From: Conidiobolus incongruus B7586
Lineage: Eukaryota; Entomophthoromycota; Entomophthoromycetes; Entomophthorales; Conidiobolaceae
NCBI GenBank assembly: GCA_000697335.1
Contig: JNEM01011972.1
Location: 1-59,385, forward strand
Direction: 5' to 3'
DNA length: 59,385 bases
Shown: in pieces, positions 47,142 to 59,385 of the stretch
How the letters are laid out: every line of letters begins with the position of its first letter
How positions within the stretch are numbered: the first letter of the stretch is position 1
Translations under genes and position numbers: made by a program
Notes under the pieces: generated by a model
What the model was told of the DNA's origin: nothing
Database searches by the model: none
What the model saw: only the letters and a program-made list of their open reading frames with translations

Positions 47142-49674
47142 TTAAAAATAATTAGTAAAGAAACCCAGTTGGGGCGATAGGGCGGACTTGAGCAATGATG
47201 TTAAGTGAATATGAATGTAAATAAAATTGTATTAATGGGTTAGTTTAATTGGATGAGTCCTTAATCAATAGTATATATACTTGAATTAATGGGAATTTTT
47301 TACAGATAAAAATCATGCAATTATGAATAATTATAATTTACTAAGTTCAATCAGATCGAATTTCAATTTTGAATTTCTAGATTTAGTAATATTATCAAAT
47401 AGTACTCATCATAATCACCAAAATATATCTAAGGAGGTATAAGAAATTCAATGTAAGTATGACATTGTATCTTGGAAATAGAGATTGTTGTTGAAACTAA
47501 TATAACGATTCACCCTCTTGTGAAATGTAAAGCTATAAATATTTCTACCAATTAGTGGAACTTTTTTCTTATCATGATCACTCAAAATTTCTCAATTGAA
47601 ATAACCTCGTTAAAATTTCAAACAAATAATTATAATATTCTTAAAAGTAAACATAATTAATTTAAATCATCAAATAAATTCTTTTAACACGATGATTCAC
47701 TCGAGAGAAGATATATTTTCAGTTACCTTTATTCGAATGTAGTTAATAGATAATTTTTGTTAATTAGTTTTTTATTTTAATGAAGGATTTTGTACTTGAA
47801 TAATAAAATTCATTTTCGATATAATTTAAATAAGATATTATTAGTACAGTTATAATGCATCATAATGTCAAAATTATTAAATATAATACTAAGCAAATGA
47901 AGCAAAAAATAAAATTATCCTATTATCGATTGATCTGTAAGCATATTTCACATTCAATAATTAGTAGGATAAATTATAAAAATATATTATGGATTTTTAT
48001 TAAACTGCTTATATATGTAAAATTTTCAATATTTGGGAGAGTATATCATATATCCTCTATGCTTGAATTTTTTTAAATATTTGGTGTACTATTTTTGACA
48101 AGTATTATAATAATTATATTATCTGATTCTTAATATATAACCGCATCAAAGTTAATAACATTTACTATAGAATCTCAAATTTCTATTTATCTGTCGATTA
48201 AAGTAGATTTGAGATATAGTGATATGAGATGAATATTCCTAATTAAAATCTTAATATTCATTAATATAGCCAGGTTTGAAAAGTAAGTTTAAAAGAATTC
48301 TAAAGTGATAAAACTTTCTGTTTGGCTGAATAAACTGAGAAATAAAATGAATATTGTTTTAAAAATTAATATTCAAAAAAAATTGTTATTAATATGTATT
48401 CATATTACGGATTCACTCCTCATTTAAAGCATTTATGCATATCAGACAATATTTTTAAATATTTAAGATGTCCTATCTTGAAAATGTTTATGAATAGGAT
48501 TACAGCCCTTCAGTATTATATATTTAAAATATTGAATAATTTTCTATAGAGCTGAGTTAATACATTTTTCAATTTTTTGAAATAATCATACAGAATCAAT
48601 ATCTTAATAAGTTTGATATGAATATTTATTTGCCCAAACCTTAAATTTGCAAAATTCAAATTTTATTTAAATCAAATGATAAAAAAATGAATACAGTATC
48701 TCCATAAATTCTTGTTATAACAAATTTAATCTGCATTTGTTAAAAAAGAAATATTCATCATTATATTTATTTCGATAGCAGATTGTTCGTTTGATAAAAT
48801 TAAACAATTAAATATTGAAAATACATTTATATTGAATATCTTGTTGAAAAGGGTATTCAATGTTTTATTATTGATTACAAAATTTAAGCTCAATTGATGG
48901 ATTTATTTATATGAGAAAAATATTGCTAATGATAAATGATAACAATCTACGAATGGAATATATTTGTAATAATATACTTGCATCAAAATAATTAATGTTT
49001 AAAGTTATTTTGAATTGAATCAATCAGTAATTGTAATGTTTAATGGTTATGGAAATAATTGTATATAAAAAAATAGAAAAAATTTACAAAAAAGTATTAT
49101 TCAAATTGGATAAATTCAATATCAGCCTTGATTTGGATTATAATGCATAATATATAATACAGAGTATTTAGTATAAAGGTTTGAAATGAGAAAACAAATG
49201 AAATATCAATCGTTATCAAAGAATATGCTGATTATGGCAAAAGAAGAAATAATGGAGCATGCTGTGTCATGCAAATTATGTGATTTTATACTGATATCAT
49301 TTATTTGAAGAAAATAACTAAAGTAAGCTGATATTCTACTTTGATCAGTAAAATCGTAACTATTAGCATTTTTACTGATTCAATACATAATCAATTGGAG
49401 TAAATATAGAGAAGTGATATTCGAAAGGGGCCTTTAAAAAAGCGTTAATGATTTAGCTATCACTCGGATAGTTCAATTAATTGGTTATATTATTTAAAAA
49501 TATTGAAAAATAGGTCAATATGATTAAATTTCACTCTTCGAATATTTGGTATTAAGATTTAATAACCATAATGTAAAATAAAAAGTTTATAACTGGATAT
49601 ACACTTAATTTATTTTTAATGTATAAATATATATAATACTATATGTGATTTAAGTTTTCAACATTTTTACATTT
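47142..49674. other. Gene-free stretch
   Basis: About 2.5 kb. A GC-richer patch at 47163-47192 probably belongs to the TBL1-like promoter. Open frames at 47855-48076 (+) and 49186-49308 (+) are short and of A+T-driven composition; I do not call them genes. Confidence 0.5.
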
Positions 49675-52511
49675 TTAATATACACCTTCCAATTCATTCA
49701 ATGAAGTTTTTATCCTAGTTAAAAAGGACTTGAAATCGGGTTCGATTTTGATCATATAAGGATCAATCTCAAATCCACATTTGCCTTCAACAATTTTGCT
49801 GACTCTATTAGCTACCTCGTCAGTTAAGCCAAGCTGCCATAGCTGTTCTACAGAAGCTTGATCTACATGGGCTTCAATGGGTTGATCGAAGCTTAGATGG
49901 ATAAGAGGTAAAATAGCTTGAGCGATTTCAAACTCATCTGCAGTAGAACTAATCTGCTTAGGCTTGGAAATCGTGAAAGGCAGGCTTCTTGCAATACATT
50001 GGTGAGAGTTACCCAAATGAAGTCGGAATTCAAAAGTACCCCAGTTCCAAGGTAGTCTAGAATTAGTGAATTTAAGTACTTTACCAGCACACTCGGAAGG
50101 AATGGGTAATTTAGCATCGAGATAGAATTCGCTTAATTCTTGAACAGAGTGATCAGGATCATCTTCAGGTCTAGTAAAGAGATATTTACCAGAGGAAGAA
50201 ATAGATGTAAAATGAGGAAACTTATTGGCCACGACGGGGTAAACACCAACCCAGAAGGTTGAATTGGATACATTCTTGGGAAGAGAATATTGAACATTAA
50301 TAGGCTCTCCCAGCTCGTATGTAATATTCGATTTATCAAATACCTTTTCAGATACCAATTCTAAAGTGTAAAGATGAGGGTTTTCAACGTGGAGAGTTTG
50401 AACTGAAAAGCTTTGAACTTTATGATTAAGAAGCTCAACTAATTTGTTGATAGAATGATTTAATATCCTTTCAACTTCAATTAGTCTACCCAATCCTTCT
50501 TTTTGCAATTCTTTAGCAATTGAATTAACCTCATCAATCATTTTGTCGATCAGCTCAAAGGCAATCTGGAGAGAATTCGTGATAGAATCCCAAGCGTCCA
50601 AGTCTTTCAATTTTACGATTAATCTGTCTTTAGCAATATGGACAACGCTCTTGACTCTCTTACTAATACCGCCATCACGTTTAGTACTTTGAATACCATA
50701 AATTTTAGCCATATGAGGTTTTTCGACTTGGTAAAAGAAGATTAAATAGCTGATGTGGGAGAAAAACGCTAAAATATAGATGGATGATGAGTTAGAAATC
50801 AGAGCAATACCCCATAATGACATATGACCCATTATATTACTTGGGTTACTAAGATATCTGTACACACCATGCTGTTTCAATTCGTTGGGATATTGGTCAA
50901 TGAAAAAATCACCAAAGAACCATCCATACTCTCCAATCACTTCATATACTGCATTACTGGTATAAAAATGGATTAAAATCAAAATAACACCAAAGACGCA
51001 GCGAAGGAATGCAGTGGAATTGAAAACGTGTAAGACTGAATAATCCCAGTAAAAGAAAGCGGCCAAAGCAAACGTAGAGTAGGTTAAAATAGTTGTCAAA
51101 TTCTGTAAACTCTTCCAACTAGTGAATGCTTCTTTACTGCTTCCACCGTATTTGATAAAATGCTTAGTGAACCATTTTTCTTTGGATTGGCGAGTTAAAA
51201 CATACATATTTAATCCATAGCTAAGGAGAACACGCCATACAAAAGCTTGGAATAAGCTAAAGTATTTCCAATTTTTTAAAGATCCAAAATTAAACCACCA
51301 ACCAAGCAGAGGAAGTCCAATAGCGTAAGTGATTAAGATAATACTAAACAAATCGCTTGATCTGAACCAATCCAAGTTGCTAAGCCCTACCATATCCCTT
51401 TGAAAGTATTTACGGTGTAAAGTTCTCTTCAGCAGATTGTTATCGACATAATTCTCAGATATATCATCCTGCTGCGAATTAATGGAATTAGAGCATGAAG
51501 CTTCAGATTCACTTATCTCCACTCCTTTTGAATGGGTTTCAGGCTTTAAATGATCATCAGAAGTGGATAAATTGGGAGTAGCAATGTTAGGGTATGCAGG
51601 AGGCTTGTTATAAATTTTGTCGATGTGAGGGTTTTCTACAAAGTGCAAGAACAAAAATTGTAAACAATGGGCAAAGATAGAGCAGTAAAAGACTGTGTAG
51701 CTGGCAGACATTAAACTAATACCATAATAAGCGGCATAGCCGATAGAATACATTGGGTGAGGAGCAATTTCAAAAACACCATCGAAAGTTAGATCGCTTT
51801 GAACTAAGAAGAAGAAATCACCCCAGTACCAAGCGAAATCTTTGACTACTCGATAAGCGTCTACTTTGACAATGAGATTGAACCATACCAAGACAATACC
51901 ACCGAAATAACGTAAGAAATTGAGATACCAAGATGATTTCAAATCCAGATTCCAATAAGTGAGAGCTAAAATAATATAACTTGCAAAATCGTTCACTAGA
52001 ATTAAGTCAACGAGATAGCGATAGATCAGCCAAGAGTTAAATTCAATTGGAACTTGATTATAGTTGTAATCTTCACCCATCTCTACTTCAATTTGTCTCT
52101 TGACCCATTTTCCGAATGATGTTTTATCGTCTAACCAGCCATTCTGCTTGAACCAATTGGTGACCAGTTTTCCGTTACTTTGAATATGAAGAAGGTAACC
52201 TAAGCCAACGTTGTATGCAAGACGCCAAAATACGAAGAAAAATAAGAACACAAATTTTCTCGCTGTTGTGGATAACATTAAGAATAGAACAATTTCGAAA
52301 AGAAGTACGAATAAGGTCAACAGTGTTCCAAATGATTTCGGCTGGGTAGAAAATAGATGATTTAGAACATCTTCGGTTTTCGGTACCTTGAATACTGCTC
52401 TATGTTAATACTATACTACAAATCAAACAATAAATACAATTTACCTTTTCCTTTAGCGGTCTTTCCGTAGAGCACATTAGGATCACTTTTAGTTTCTAGT
52501 TCAGCAGTCAT
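49675..52511 (-). CDS. CHO2: Phosphatidylethanolamine N-methyltransferase
   Basis: Two exons, 52511-52445 and 52397-49675, with a 47-bp intron; 929 aa, close to fungal Cho2 (about 870-1000). The N-terminus YGKTAKGKAVFKVPKTEDV is typical of the family. Two multi-helix PEMT domains follow: the first has FEIAPHPMYSIGYAAYYG (about residues 231-248), the second YRYLSNPSNIMGHMSLWG (about 530-550). The C-terminal 280 residues form a soluble domain. Cho2 performs the first methylation of phosphatidylethanolamine with S-adenosylmethionine in the ER, en route to phosphatidylcholine. The acceptor was placed after the second AG of TAGAG because only that keeps frame with the conserved KAVFKVP sequence; using the first AG gives an early stop. 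The ATG at 52320 inside exon 2 is an internal Met. Confidence 0.95.
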
Positions 52512-55362
52512 TTTGGTATTTAAGAATTTATATTAAACCCTGTACAACTGAGAATGATCGTGGGAGAGTTCTTAAAGGAAACACAGTTAGTCAATTTGAT
52601 CAGCGATTTCAAAATAATATTGAAATTATAATAAATGATAATTTATAATTGATTTTTATACCTTTATTGATATAATATTATTGAAATGAATTGAAGAAAC
52701 TAGTTGAGTTAGCCGAAAACATGGTCAATGCTACATTTAAACCCCACACAGTTTCAATTTCACTAAACCCCACTTTTTCTAATTTCCCAATTTGAAATTC
52801 TTAGAAATTATTCACTTCTAATTTTAATCCAATAGTATTATTGGTTTCACAACACTTGACGTGATTGTTGGATATAATGATACCATTGATTTTACTAGTG
52901 AAACTTTTTTGAGAATGACTTCTTAATTATTTACAGAATATTGAATGGTGTATATGTATGCGATCTGTGATCGAGGTGATTACGACCTTATATCCAATAT
53001 AACAATAAGGAAAATCTATTTGGACTAGAAGTTTAAGGATGGAATAATTGAAACCATATGAAAATCTATCAAAATTTGAGTTTATTTAATATATAGAAAT
53101 TAAGTGAATATACTATTAATTGATGTCACAGTGTAAATTGTAATATATATTTTATTTACCTCGGATATTTTCAACTTAATTTAAATCATCATATATTATG
53201 TCATTTAATTTAGATCTAATAAACTTATTTTAATACTTTTAATATACACCACTGTTTACATTGACTCAGAATAGGGATATTTTGAATCGATTGTCCAATA
53301 TTACTAATATTTTAATATTTTATATTATTAATCAATTCCTATATGATTTCATATATAACAGTTTTTACTTTATTTCTCATCAGAATGAGGATATAATTCT
53401 TAAGAATTATTAGTTTTTCAAATTCTAGAGTTAATGCTTAATTTTTATTCTATTTTCAATTTATAATATGAATAAATCATTAGTAAACCAAAAAATTTAG
53501 AGATACAGAAAATATAAATTGGAAGGACATTAAAATTATATTACATTTTTAATTTAACTATATATTATTCATTAACAAATATTTAACCCGATTAAATTTT
53601 TTAGATTATATTTGTTTCTATATCGAAATTTTTTATATTAAGTTAAGAATTTCAGTGCAAAATGCTCTCAATTTAAACTAAGCAAAGAATTGAATATCAT
53701 TCACTAAAACTCAATTAAAATCACATCAATCTACCTTCTAGCATTTTCAAATATTGTATTAGAGTATTTGCAATTAAAATTAAGAAATTTATAGATCTAT
53801 TATTTGAAAGTAAAATATTGAATATTGGAATACAATGTATTACATCAGTTTTAATTAATTTTAAATATTTTAGATATTCTGTACTTTGGATAAAAAATTA
53901 TGAATATTAAGCTCTTTAATTTTCTAATTATGGAAAATATCCTGAAACAAAATATCACAAAAATTTTGTTTATCATTTTAATTGTACATAATTGGAAAAT
54001 CAAAACTACAGGATTTGGTAGCAATTTAAATTATCAAATCCTGAGTATTTGTGGTATTCTTCTAGTCAATGATGCTGACATGATACAATTTACTGGACCA
54101 TATTGCAGCTAATTATAATTTTCATTTTGGGTTGCTGGTAGATAAAATAACTAATATAATAATAATTAAACATGAGTCATGAGATTTTTTGTAGTACTCA
54201 ATTATATATATATTCATTACATATAAATTTGTATGAAATCAGTAATAAATTCAACTAATGATATCTAAATCTTCAATAATAATGTAATAGTTGAGAGTGC
54301 ATTGTTAATTAGACTTTGAGCAAGTTCAATTAACATATAAAATTAATGGATTATTATATTAATTTATGGATGAGGTTTATTTGCAAATGGAGTAAATATA
54401 ATCAATCTACTATATTTACCTTGTCTCAAAATACATAATTGATACTCTCGAATATATGTGTATTTAATTAAAATTTTGTCAAAATTAGAGGTGATAATAT
54501 TTGAGAGTACTTAGTAATATCAAAAATATCATTATAATTTTCTTAAGCTATAAATAGCTTTAATTTTAAAAAATTAATGTTTGTAGTAATAGATGATTTT
54601 TTAAATATATTAGTATTAAATTATCAAAGGTATACATTATACTCTAAATATCAAATGATAATAATTATTCCCAATGTGATATTCTGAAAATTTTAAAATA
54701 TAAAACTCAGTCAATATTTGAAATAAATTATTTCACATTAATAAATAACAAAATATTATTTGTATCAAACCTGTTCTACATTATTTTTCTAATAAGATTA
54801 CACATAGATATATTTAATGACTATAAATAAAACTCTGATTTGATAAATTTATGATATTAATAGCTAAATGAGTTTAAATGTATAAATGATCTTTTATTCG
54901 ATTATATTTAATCATAATAATGGATCATATGTATTTTTTTAATGATTGATAGCATTCATTTTTAAATAATATATATTAGATTCATCCCGTTTTAATCAAA
55001 AAGCTTTAATTATTCTAAGATGTAGTAATTAAGAAAATGAAATTAATATAGTTTCGATAATTATAAATAACATAATCCTTATTAAACCGAATATTCACAA
55101 AAAAGCAAGCAATCGATTAATGGATGATAGTTATAAATTTGATCTGTAATAGTGAATTTATTTTCATAACATGGTAGCATTAAATGAAATTACCTAAATC
55201 ATTTAAAATTAATAAACTTGATAATAATACAAAATGAATAAAAATATTTACCTTAATCCTTAAATACATTGTCAAATAATAATTAGGTGATAATAAATGA
55301 TATGAATAAAATTACGAGCATAATTAAAAGAGAAGAAACATTAAGTGGATTGTATTAATGGT
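52512..55362. other. Gene-free stretch
   Basis: About 2.85 kb. It includes the CHO2 promoter, with two AACCCCAC-type patches near 52739-52772. The 70-codon frame at 53900-54112 has random composition. A 9-bp perfect inverted repeat lies at 54009-54043. Nothing else seen. Confidence 0.5.
54009..54043. repeat. Short inverted repeat (hairpin)
   Basis: CAGGATTTG at 54009-54017 and its exact complement CAAATCCTG at 54035-54043, separated by 17 bases. No U-run follows, and its significance is unknown. Confidence 0.5.
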
Positions 55363-57163
55363 CTATTTGCGTCCAGCTGCATAATTCATAGCCTCAAAGA
55401 TAATTGTAGCAATACCCACAACGATTTCAAGAGCTAAATGAAAGATGATGGTTTAATTAATCTTGGTTCATTGGATTGTAATTGAAAGAGTAATTAATCA
55501 ATAAATTAAATTGACTAATTTTCTGGGATGGAATAGGTCCATAATTAGATAAAATTCGTGGTTGACTGATATCAGTAATGAAAATGCTAAATATACAAAA
55601 ATCATAATTATGGATTTGTTCAGCCAGAGTATATAGAGAGAAAACAATATAATAGCGAAAATAAAAAAATAACTTACCAATAAGAATAATAACAATCCAT
55701 TCTAAGAATTCACCATGCGTTGAATTCAAGTGTTCGCGAAGCATAGCTAAGAGATCTCCAATAACATCAGTTCTTTGATTGATTAAATCAACTCTCTGGG
55801 GAATTTCTAAATAACCTATAGACAATAGTTTAATATACAGTGATATTTAAAATAAAATATAAATTACCTCTAATGGCGTTGTATAAAGGTTGTAGTCTGG
55901 GTTCAGACCAGAAAATTTCTGGAACATCTAAAATATTACTGACCAAATTGACGTTAATTTTCATAATGTACAATTGACCAATCTTCTTAGTAATACTGAT
56001 TCTACTCATATTTACTTTACCAGTTTCAGCCATGGTTTGGGGAATATGCTGAGTAGCTTCAATAGTCTCTTCGATTAAAGATTCAAATAATAGCATCTTG
56101 GTAGATTGGGCAATAGCGTGAGAAATAGTCAATTTGACCATATAGTTAGCAGAGCTCTTTAAGGTAATTACATCGTTATAAATCTTGGGTTGATAAGCGC
56201 TGTTATAATGAAAATGGAATTCTTCAAGGTCAACAGATTCTTCAGATAACTTATCAACTTCAAAAGGGATAAGAGTCTTTAAGATTTCTTTCTCTTGAGC
56301 CTGAGTTAAACCCCACATGACAACAACACCGTAATCGAAGAAGAAGAGTTCACCTACTCCAGGAATGACTACATCAATGACATTCTCGGGGTCAGAATCT
56401 AAAGCATAAATAGAGTTATCATGAGGTAAAACATGGCCAAGAGCACCATCAGCAAAGTCATTAATATAAGAAACTTTGTAAGGATTTTCAGTGCCTTCTT
56501 TCACATTAAAGTTATAGGGGGTGTAGAGACATTCATCAAAGATTTTGGGAGCTGTTTTATTTTCCTGACGTTTTGATTGGAAGTATTTTTGAAGTTGTTC
56601 CAGTTTATAACCACTAAAATATAAAAATTAATAAGTAAATAGATAATAATAGGACGAAATACTTACCCGGCAGTTGAATAGGCAGTAACTCTTGGTAAAT
56701 TAGCCTTTAATTTTTTAGAAAACTGTGTTGCTTGTCTTCTGAAAGTGCCCTCTGGAATTTGAGCTAATTGGTTATAAACCTCATCGTCATCTTCAGACAT
56801 ATCTTTGGGAACCAAATTATCGACATCATGTTCAGGGAAGAAAGCTAACTTTTGACTGGTTTTAGTTGTTCTTTTAGGTAGGTTGACTTTGGGACGATTA
56901 GTATTTGCTAAAGCTTTGGTTAGTTGTTTGTCCTTGTTTTGAGCTTGTTTGGGATCAACTTTAGTTGGACTTTTGTCAAGTGAAGCGCCGTTAACCTTGG
57001 TTTTGTCATCGACAGTTGAAGAATTACTGACAGTTGATTTGGATAGATTTGTCGAGTTAAGCAAAGGAGTTGTTTCAAAGCTTTTACTTAAGTTGAACTG
57101 TCTTGAATTCAAACTGTCTCTTGAAGCAGATTTTAAATTTGTATTTGTATTTGTATTTGACAT
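55363..57163 (-). CDS. DUF155 membrane protein of the RMD1/Sif2 family
   Basis: Four exons, 57163-56667, 56613-55868, 55815-55678 and 55433-55363; introns 53, 52 and 244 bp; 483 aa. The first 160 residues are Ser/Thr/Asn/Lys-rich and disordered. The DUF155 domain (about residues 170-430) has the hallmark VIPGVGELFFFDYGVVVMWGL and a long helical C-terminal half. The protein ends in a hydrophobic helix (WIVIILIGALEIVVGIATIIF) with a short basic tail, so it is probably tail-anchored. Relatives are yeast Rmd1 and Rmd8 and fission yeast Sif2/Sif3; the mitochondrial members Mrx10/RMND1 support mitochondrial translation, but no presequence is visible here, favouring the Rmd1-type. Molecular function is poorly defined. 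The 244-bp last intron is four to five times longer than any other in the window and splits the membrane helix codons. Confidence 0.88.
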
Positions 57164-58903
57164 TGTTGAGAAATTGAATCGAAGTCAGAAGTTAGTAAAT
57201 ATAAACACTAGTTACCAAATGATATGTTAAGCTATTTAAAATGAATTATTGGAATATGAGGTATTCAATATTTGGGTAAGGGTAGTTATTGAACACAAAT
57301 GGAAAAACTAAGACGAATATGATTTCATTAAGTGGGAATTTTTAACTAAAATATTTTCCCCATTTAAGATATGGTAATAATTTATTGAGGCTGATTATTT
57401 AAGGAAATTTATTTCTATTGAAAATCACTCTAGATATTCAATCTGTCATTTCTATTAATCCTGAATATATTATGATGATCCTTACTATATTTGAAAATCA
57501 GAATCAAATATATTTAATATAGCGCCTGTTGTTTTTTACACCAAAGTCTCGTATTAATTTTATATTTGGTTAAAAATTAAATTCACTTAATTAACCCTTA
57601 AGTAATGAAAATTAGTCAGAATTTGTTACATTTAACTAAATAAAAATTAATCAAAGTATTAATGTCATTAAAAGTATTTTTTAGTGGATTATCAAATGTT
57701 TATTATAAATTTAATATTATTTCCAAATATATACCACGTTTTCAAACAGTAGGATATCAAACGATAACAACTGAATAACCGATATTTAACCATAGATATT
57801 ATATTGTTAATATATTATGATATTGAGCAAATTCACTAATAATAATATTTGATACTTGAAAAAAATATAATAGGTGTCACTGATATCGAAAATAAAATTC
57901 CTAATTAAAAAGAATATTCTAAAATGTTTGATAAATATATTACTAAATATATCAATATTTCTAATGCTTAATTTTTTTCTATATACGTATATATGGAAAT
58001 CCATGATTAAATTTACTCTCTATTCATTATTAAATCATTAGTATTACATGCAGTTAGAATTTATAATGGTATCATCTTTTTTCTGTCTTGATATTTCCAC
58101 TTAATAATATTTAAATATATTATTTTAAAAATCAAAAATATAAAATAATAAAAATACTCATTAATTAAGAACAAATTTAACTCCAATATAAGAACAAAAT
58201 TATGATTTTATTGATTTTAATAATGTATCAAAAAATATACTTTATACATTAAAATTCTGAAAATATTTTAAAATAATTAAACTTGGAACATCATAAGATA
58301 TTTTTATATTTTTAAAATGGTAATAGAATATTATGTATTTATATATATTATTAGATTGGATCAAAATTTGTAAAACTGAAAAACTATTATAATAAATAAA
58401 ATTGAAGTGAAAAATGAAATTCTATTTTCAATTTGTCCTAACTAAGGTTTTATTGGTTGAATTTGGTTATATATTAAATCAATATCTGAAAATCTATTTT
58501 AGTAATCGAGAATTGATTTTAGATTTGAAAACTATATTTATCAATTATATATTTGATATTTTTAATTATTTGCCATTATTATCTTTTTTTCTTATTTCTT
58601 TATAGTCCAAATTTTCAAAAAAAAAACAATATTGTTGATAAACAAAATTAAACATAATAAATATAAAGATTATAATATCTATTGGCAAAATATATATTTG
58701 ATATTTTTAATATTTACAATAATGTAATTATTATAGATGAAATAATAATATTAATATTATTTGTCCATTATTATAGGTATATTATAGAAAAATATAATTA
58801 AACAATTATTTGCCATAATATTATATTATTATTAATATTGCCATGATTTGAAGAATTGGGAAATTTAATTTATGAATTTTTAAATATATTATTAGTTTCG
58901 AAT

Positions 58904-58934
<31 letters not shown>

Positions 58935-59385
58935 ATAGATTTTTTAATTAAAAAATTAACCTTTTATAATAATTTTTTAATTTTATTATATTGAAATTAA
59001 ATGATAATCATCAAAATTTTTTATTTAAAGATTAGTAAAACATAATCTTAAACCCTCTCTATTTATTTAAAATCTCTAAGTAGTTTTTGAAAATAAAATA
59101 TTATTTAAATCAACTATTTATTTTTAGGTAAATTACTTCAAACTTAAAAGGAAATTATCTAAAATCTGCTACAATTTAAAAAATCAATCTTAATTATTAT
59201 TTTTCAATTATTACTAAAGTTAAAAAATTTATTAAAAGTATTATTGGGTTTTTATAAGCTTAAGGTTTATAATTAAAATAATAAAAGTAAAATATAAATG
59301 ATATTTAATCTATATTTAATTTAATTATAATAATTAATATTCTTAATAATTAAATAAAGTATTTTTTTGTTATATTTAATAAATA
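57164..59385. other. Gene-free right flank
   Basis: About 2.2 kb of very A+T-rich DNA with a TA microsatellite at 58909-58934. The short frames at 57807-58004 (-) and 58414-58605 (+) have Ile/Phe/Leu/Lys composition expected from A+T bias and are not called. Confidence 0.55.
58909..58934. repeat. (AT)n microsatellite
   Basis: About thirteen uninterrupted AT units. Confidence 0.85.

Noticed and set aside
47855-48076. 73-codon plus-strand ORF
   Set aside because: Ile/Lys/Tyr/Phe-rich composition typical of random A+T-rich frames; no motif or promoter support.
53900-54112. 70-codon plus-strand ORF ending GPYCS, resembling the end of the CHAP protein
   Set aside because: Only four or five residues match, there is no catalytic motif, and the rest has composition expected from A+T-rich random sequence.
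1-59385. tRNA genes
   Set aside because: I looked on both strands for GGTTCGA-type B boxes and paired acceptor stems in the gene-free stretches; the only near-matches lie inside coding exons.

Overview
The window is nuclear DNA from a very A+T-rich eukaryote, most likely a fungus. Fungal hallmarks are a CHO2-type phosphatidylethanolamine N-methyltransferase, an Ecm33/Sps2-like GPI wall protein, a FOL3-type dihydrofolate synthase and an LRO1-type PDAT. Introns are mostly 44-63 bp, with GTAAGT-like donors and plain AG acceptors. Two proteins known best from animals, a TFG-like PB1 protein and a PHD-bearing TAF3, argue for an early-diverging lineage rather than a yeast. An Entomophthorales/Conidiobolus-like genome fits best; this is inference from base composition and gene content, not from a search. 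TAA, TAG and TGA all act as stops, so the standard code applies.

Layout, left to right: a secreted CHAP-domain protein (+) convergent with a small secreted orphan (-); protein phosphatase 5 (-); an Ecm33-like wall protein (-); a tandem pair of EamA/DMT transporters (-); the ribosome-assembly factor Esf2 (-); a small heat-shock protein gene broken by an in-frame stop (-); eIF1A (+); proteasome beta3 (-); TAF3 (+), convergent with dihydrofolate synthase (-); PDAT (-) with a probable solo LTR just upstream; a full-length ABCB/MDR transporter (-); cytosolic asparaginyl-tRNA synthetase (-); a TFG-like protein (-); a TBL1/SIF2-like WD40 corepressor subunit (-); CHO2 (-); an RMD1/Sif2-type DUF155 membrane protein (-). 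Between them lie A+T-rich gene-free stretches of 0.3-4.1 kb carrying dinucleotide microsatellites.

Most genes are unrelated housekeeping loci. Functional links are loose: PDAT and CHO2 both act on ER phospholipids, and TFG and Ecm33 both touch the secretory/wall route. Exon structures were worked out by hand from splice signals, reading phase and family alignment from memory; all spliced lengths are divisible by three. No tRNA, rRNA, CRISPR array or complete transposon was seen. I found no clear new multi-gene system. The best leads are the secreted CHAP enzyme with its convergent secreted neighbour, the interrupted sHSP, the start-codon-only exon of the beta3 proteasome gene, and the LTR in the PDAT promoter.
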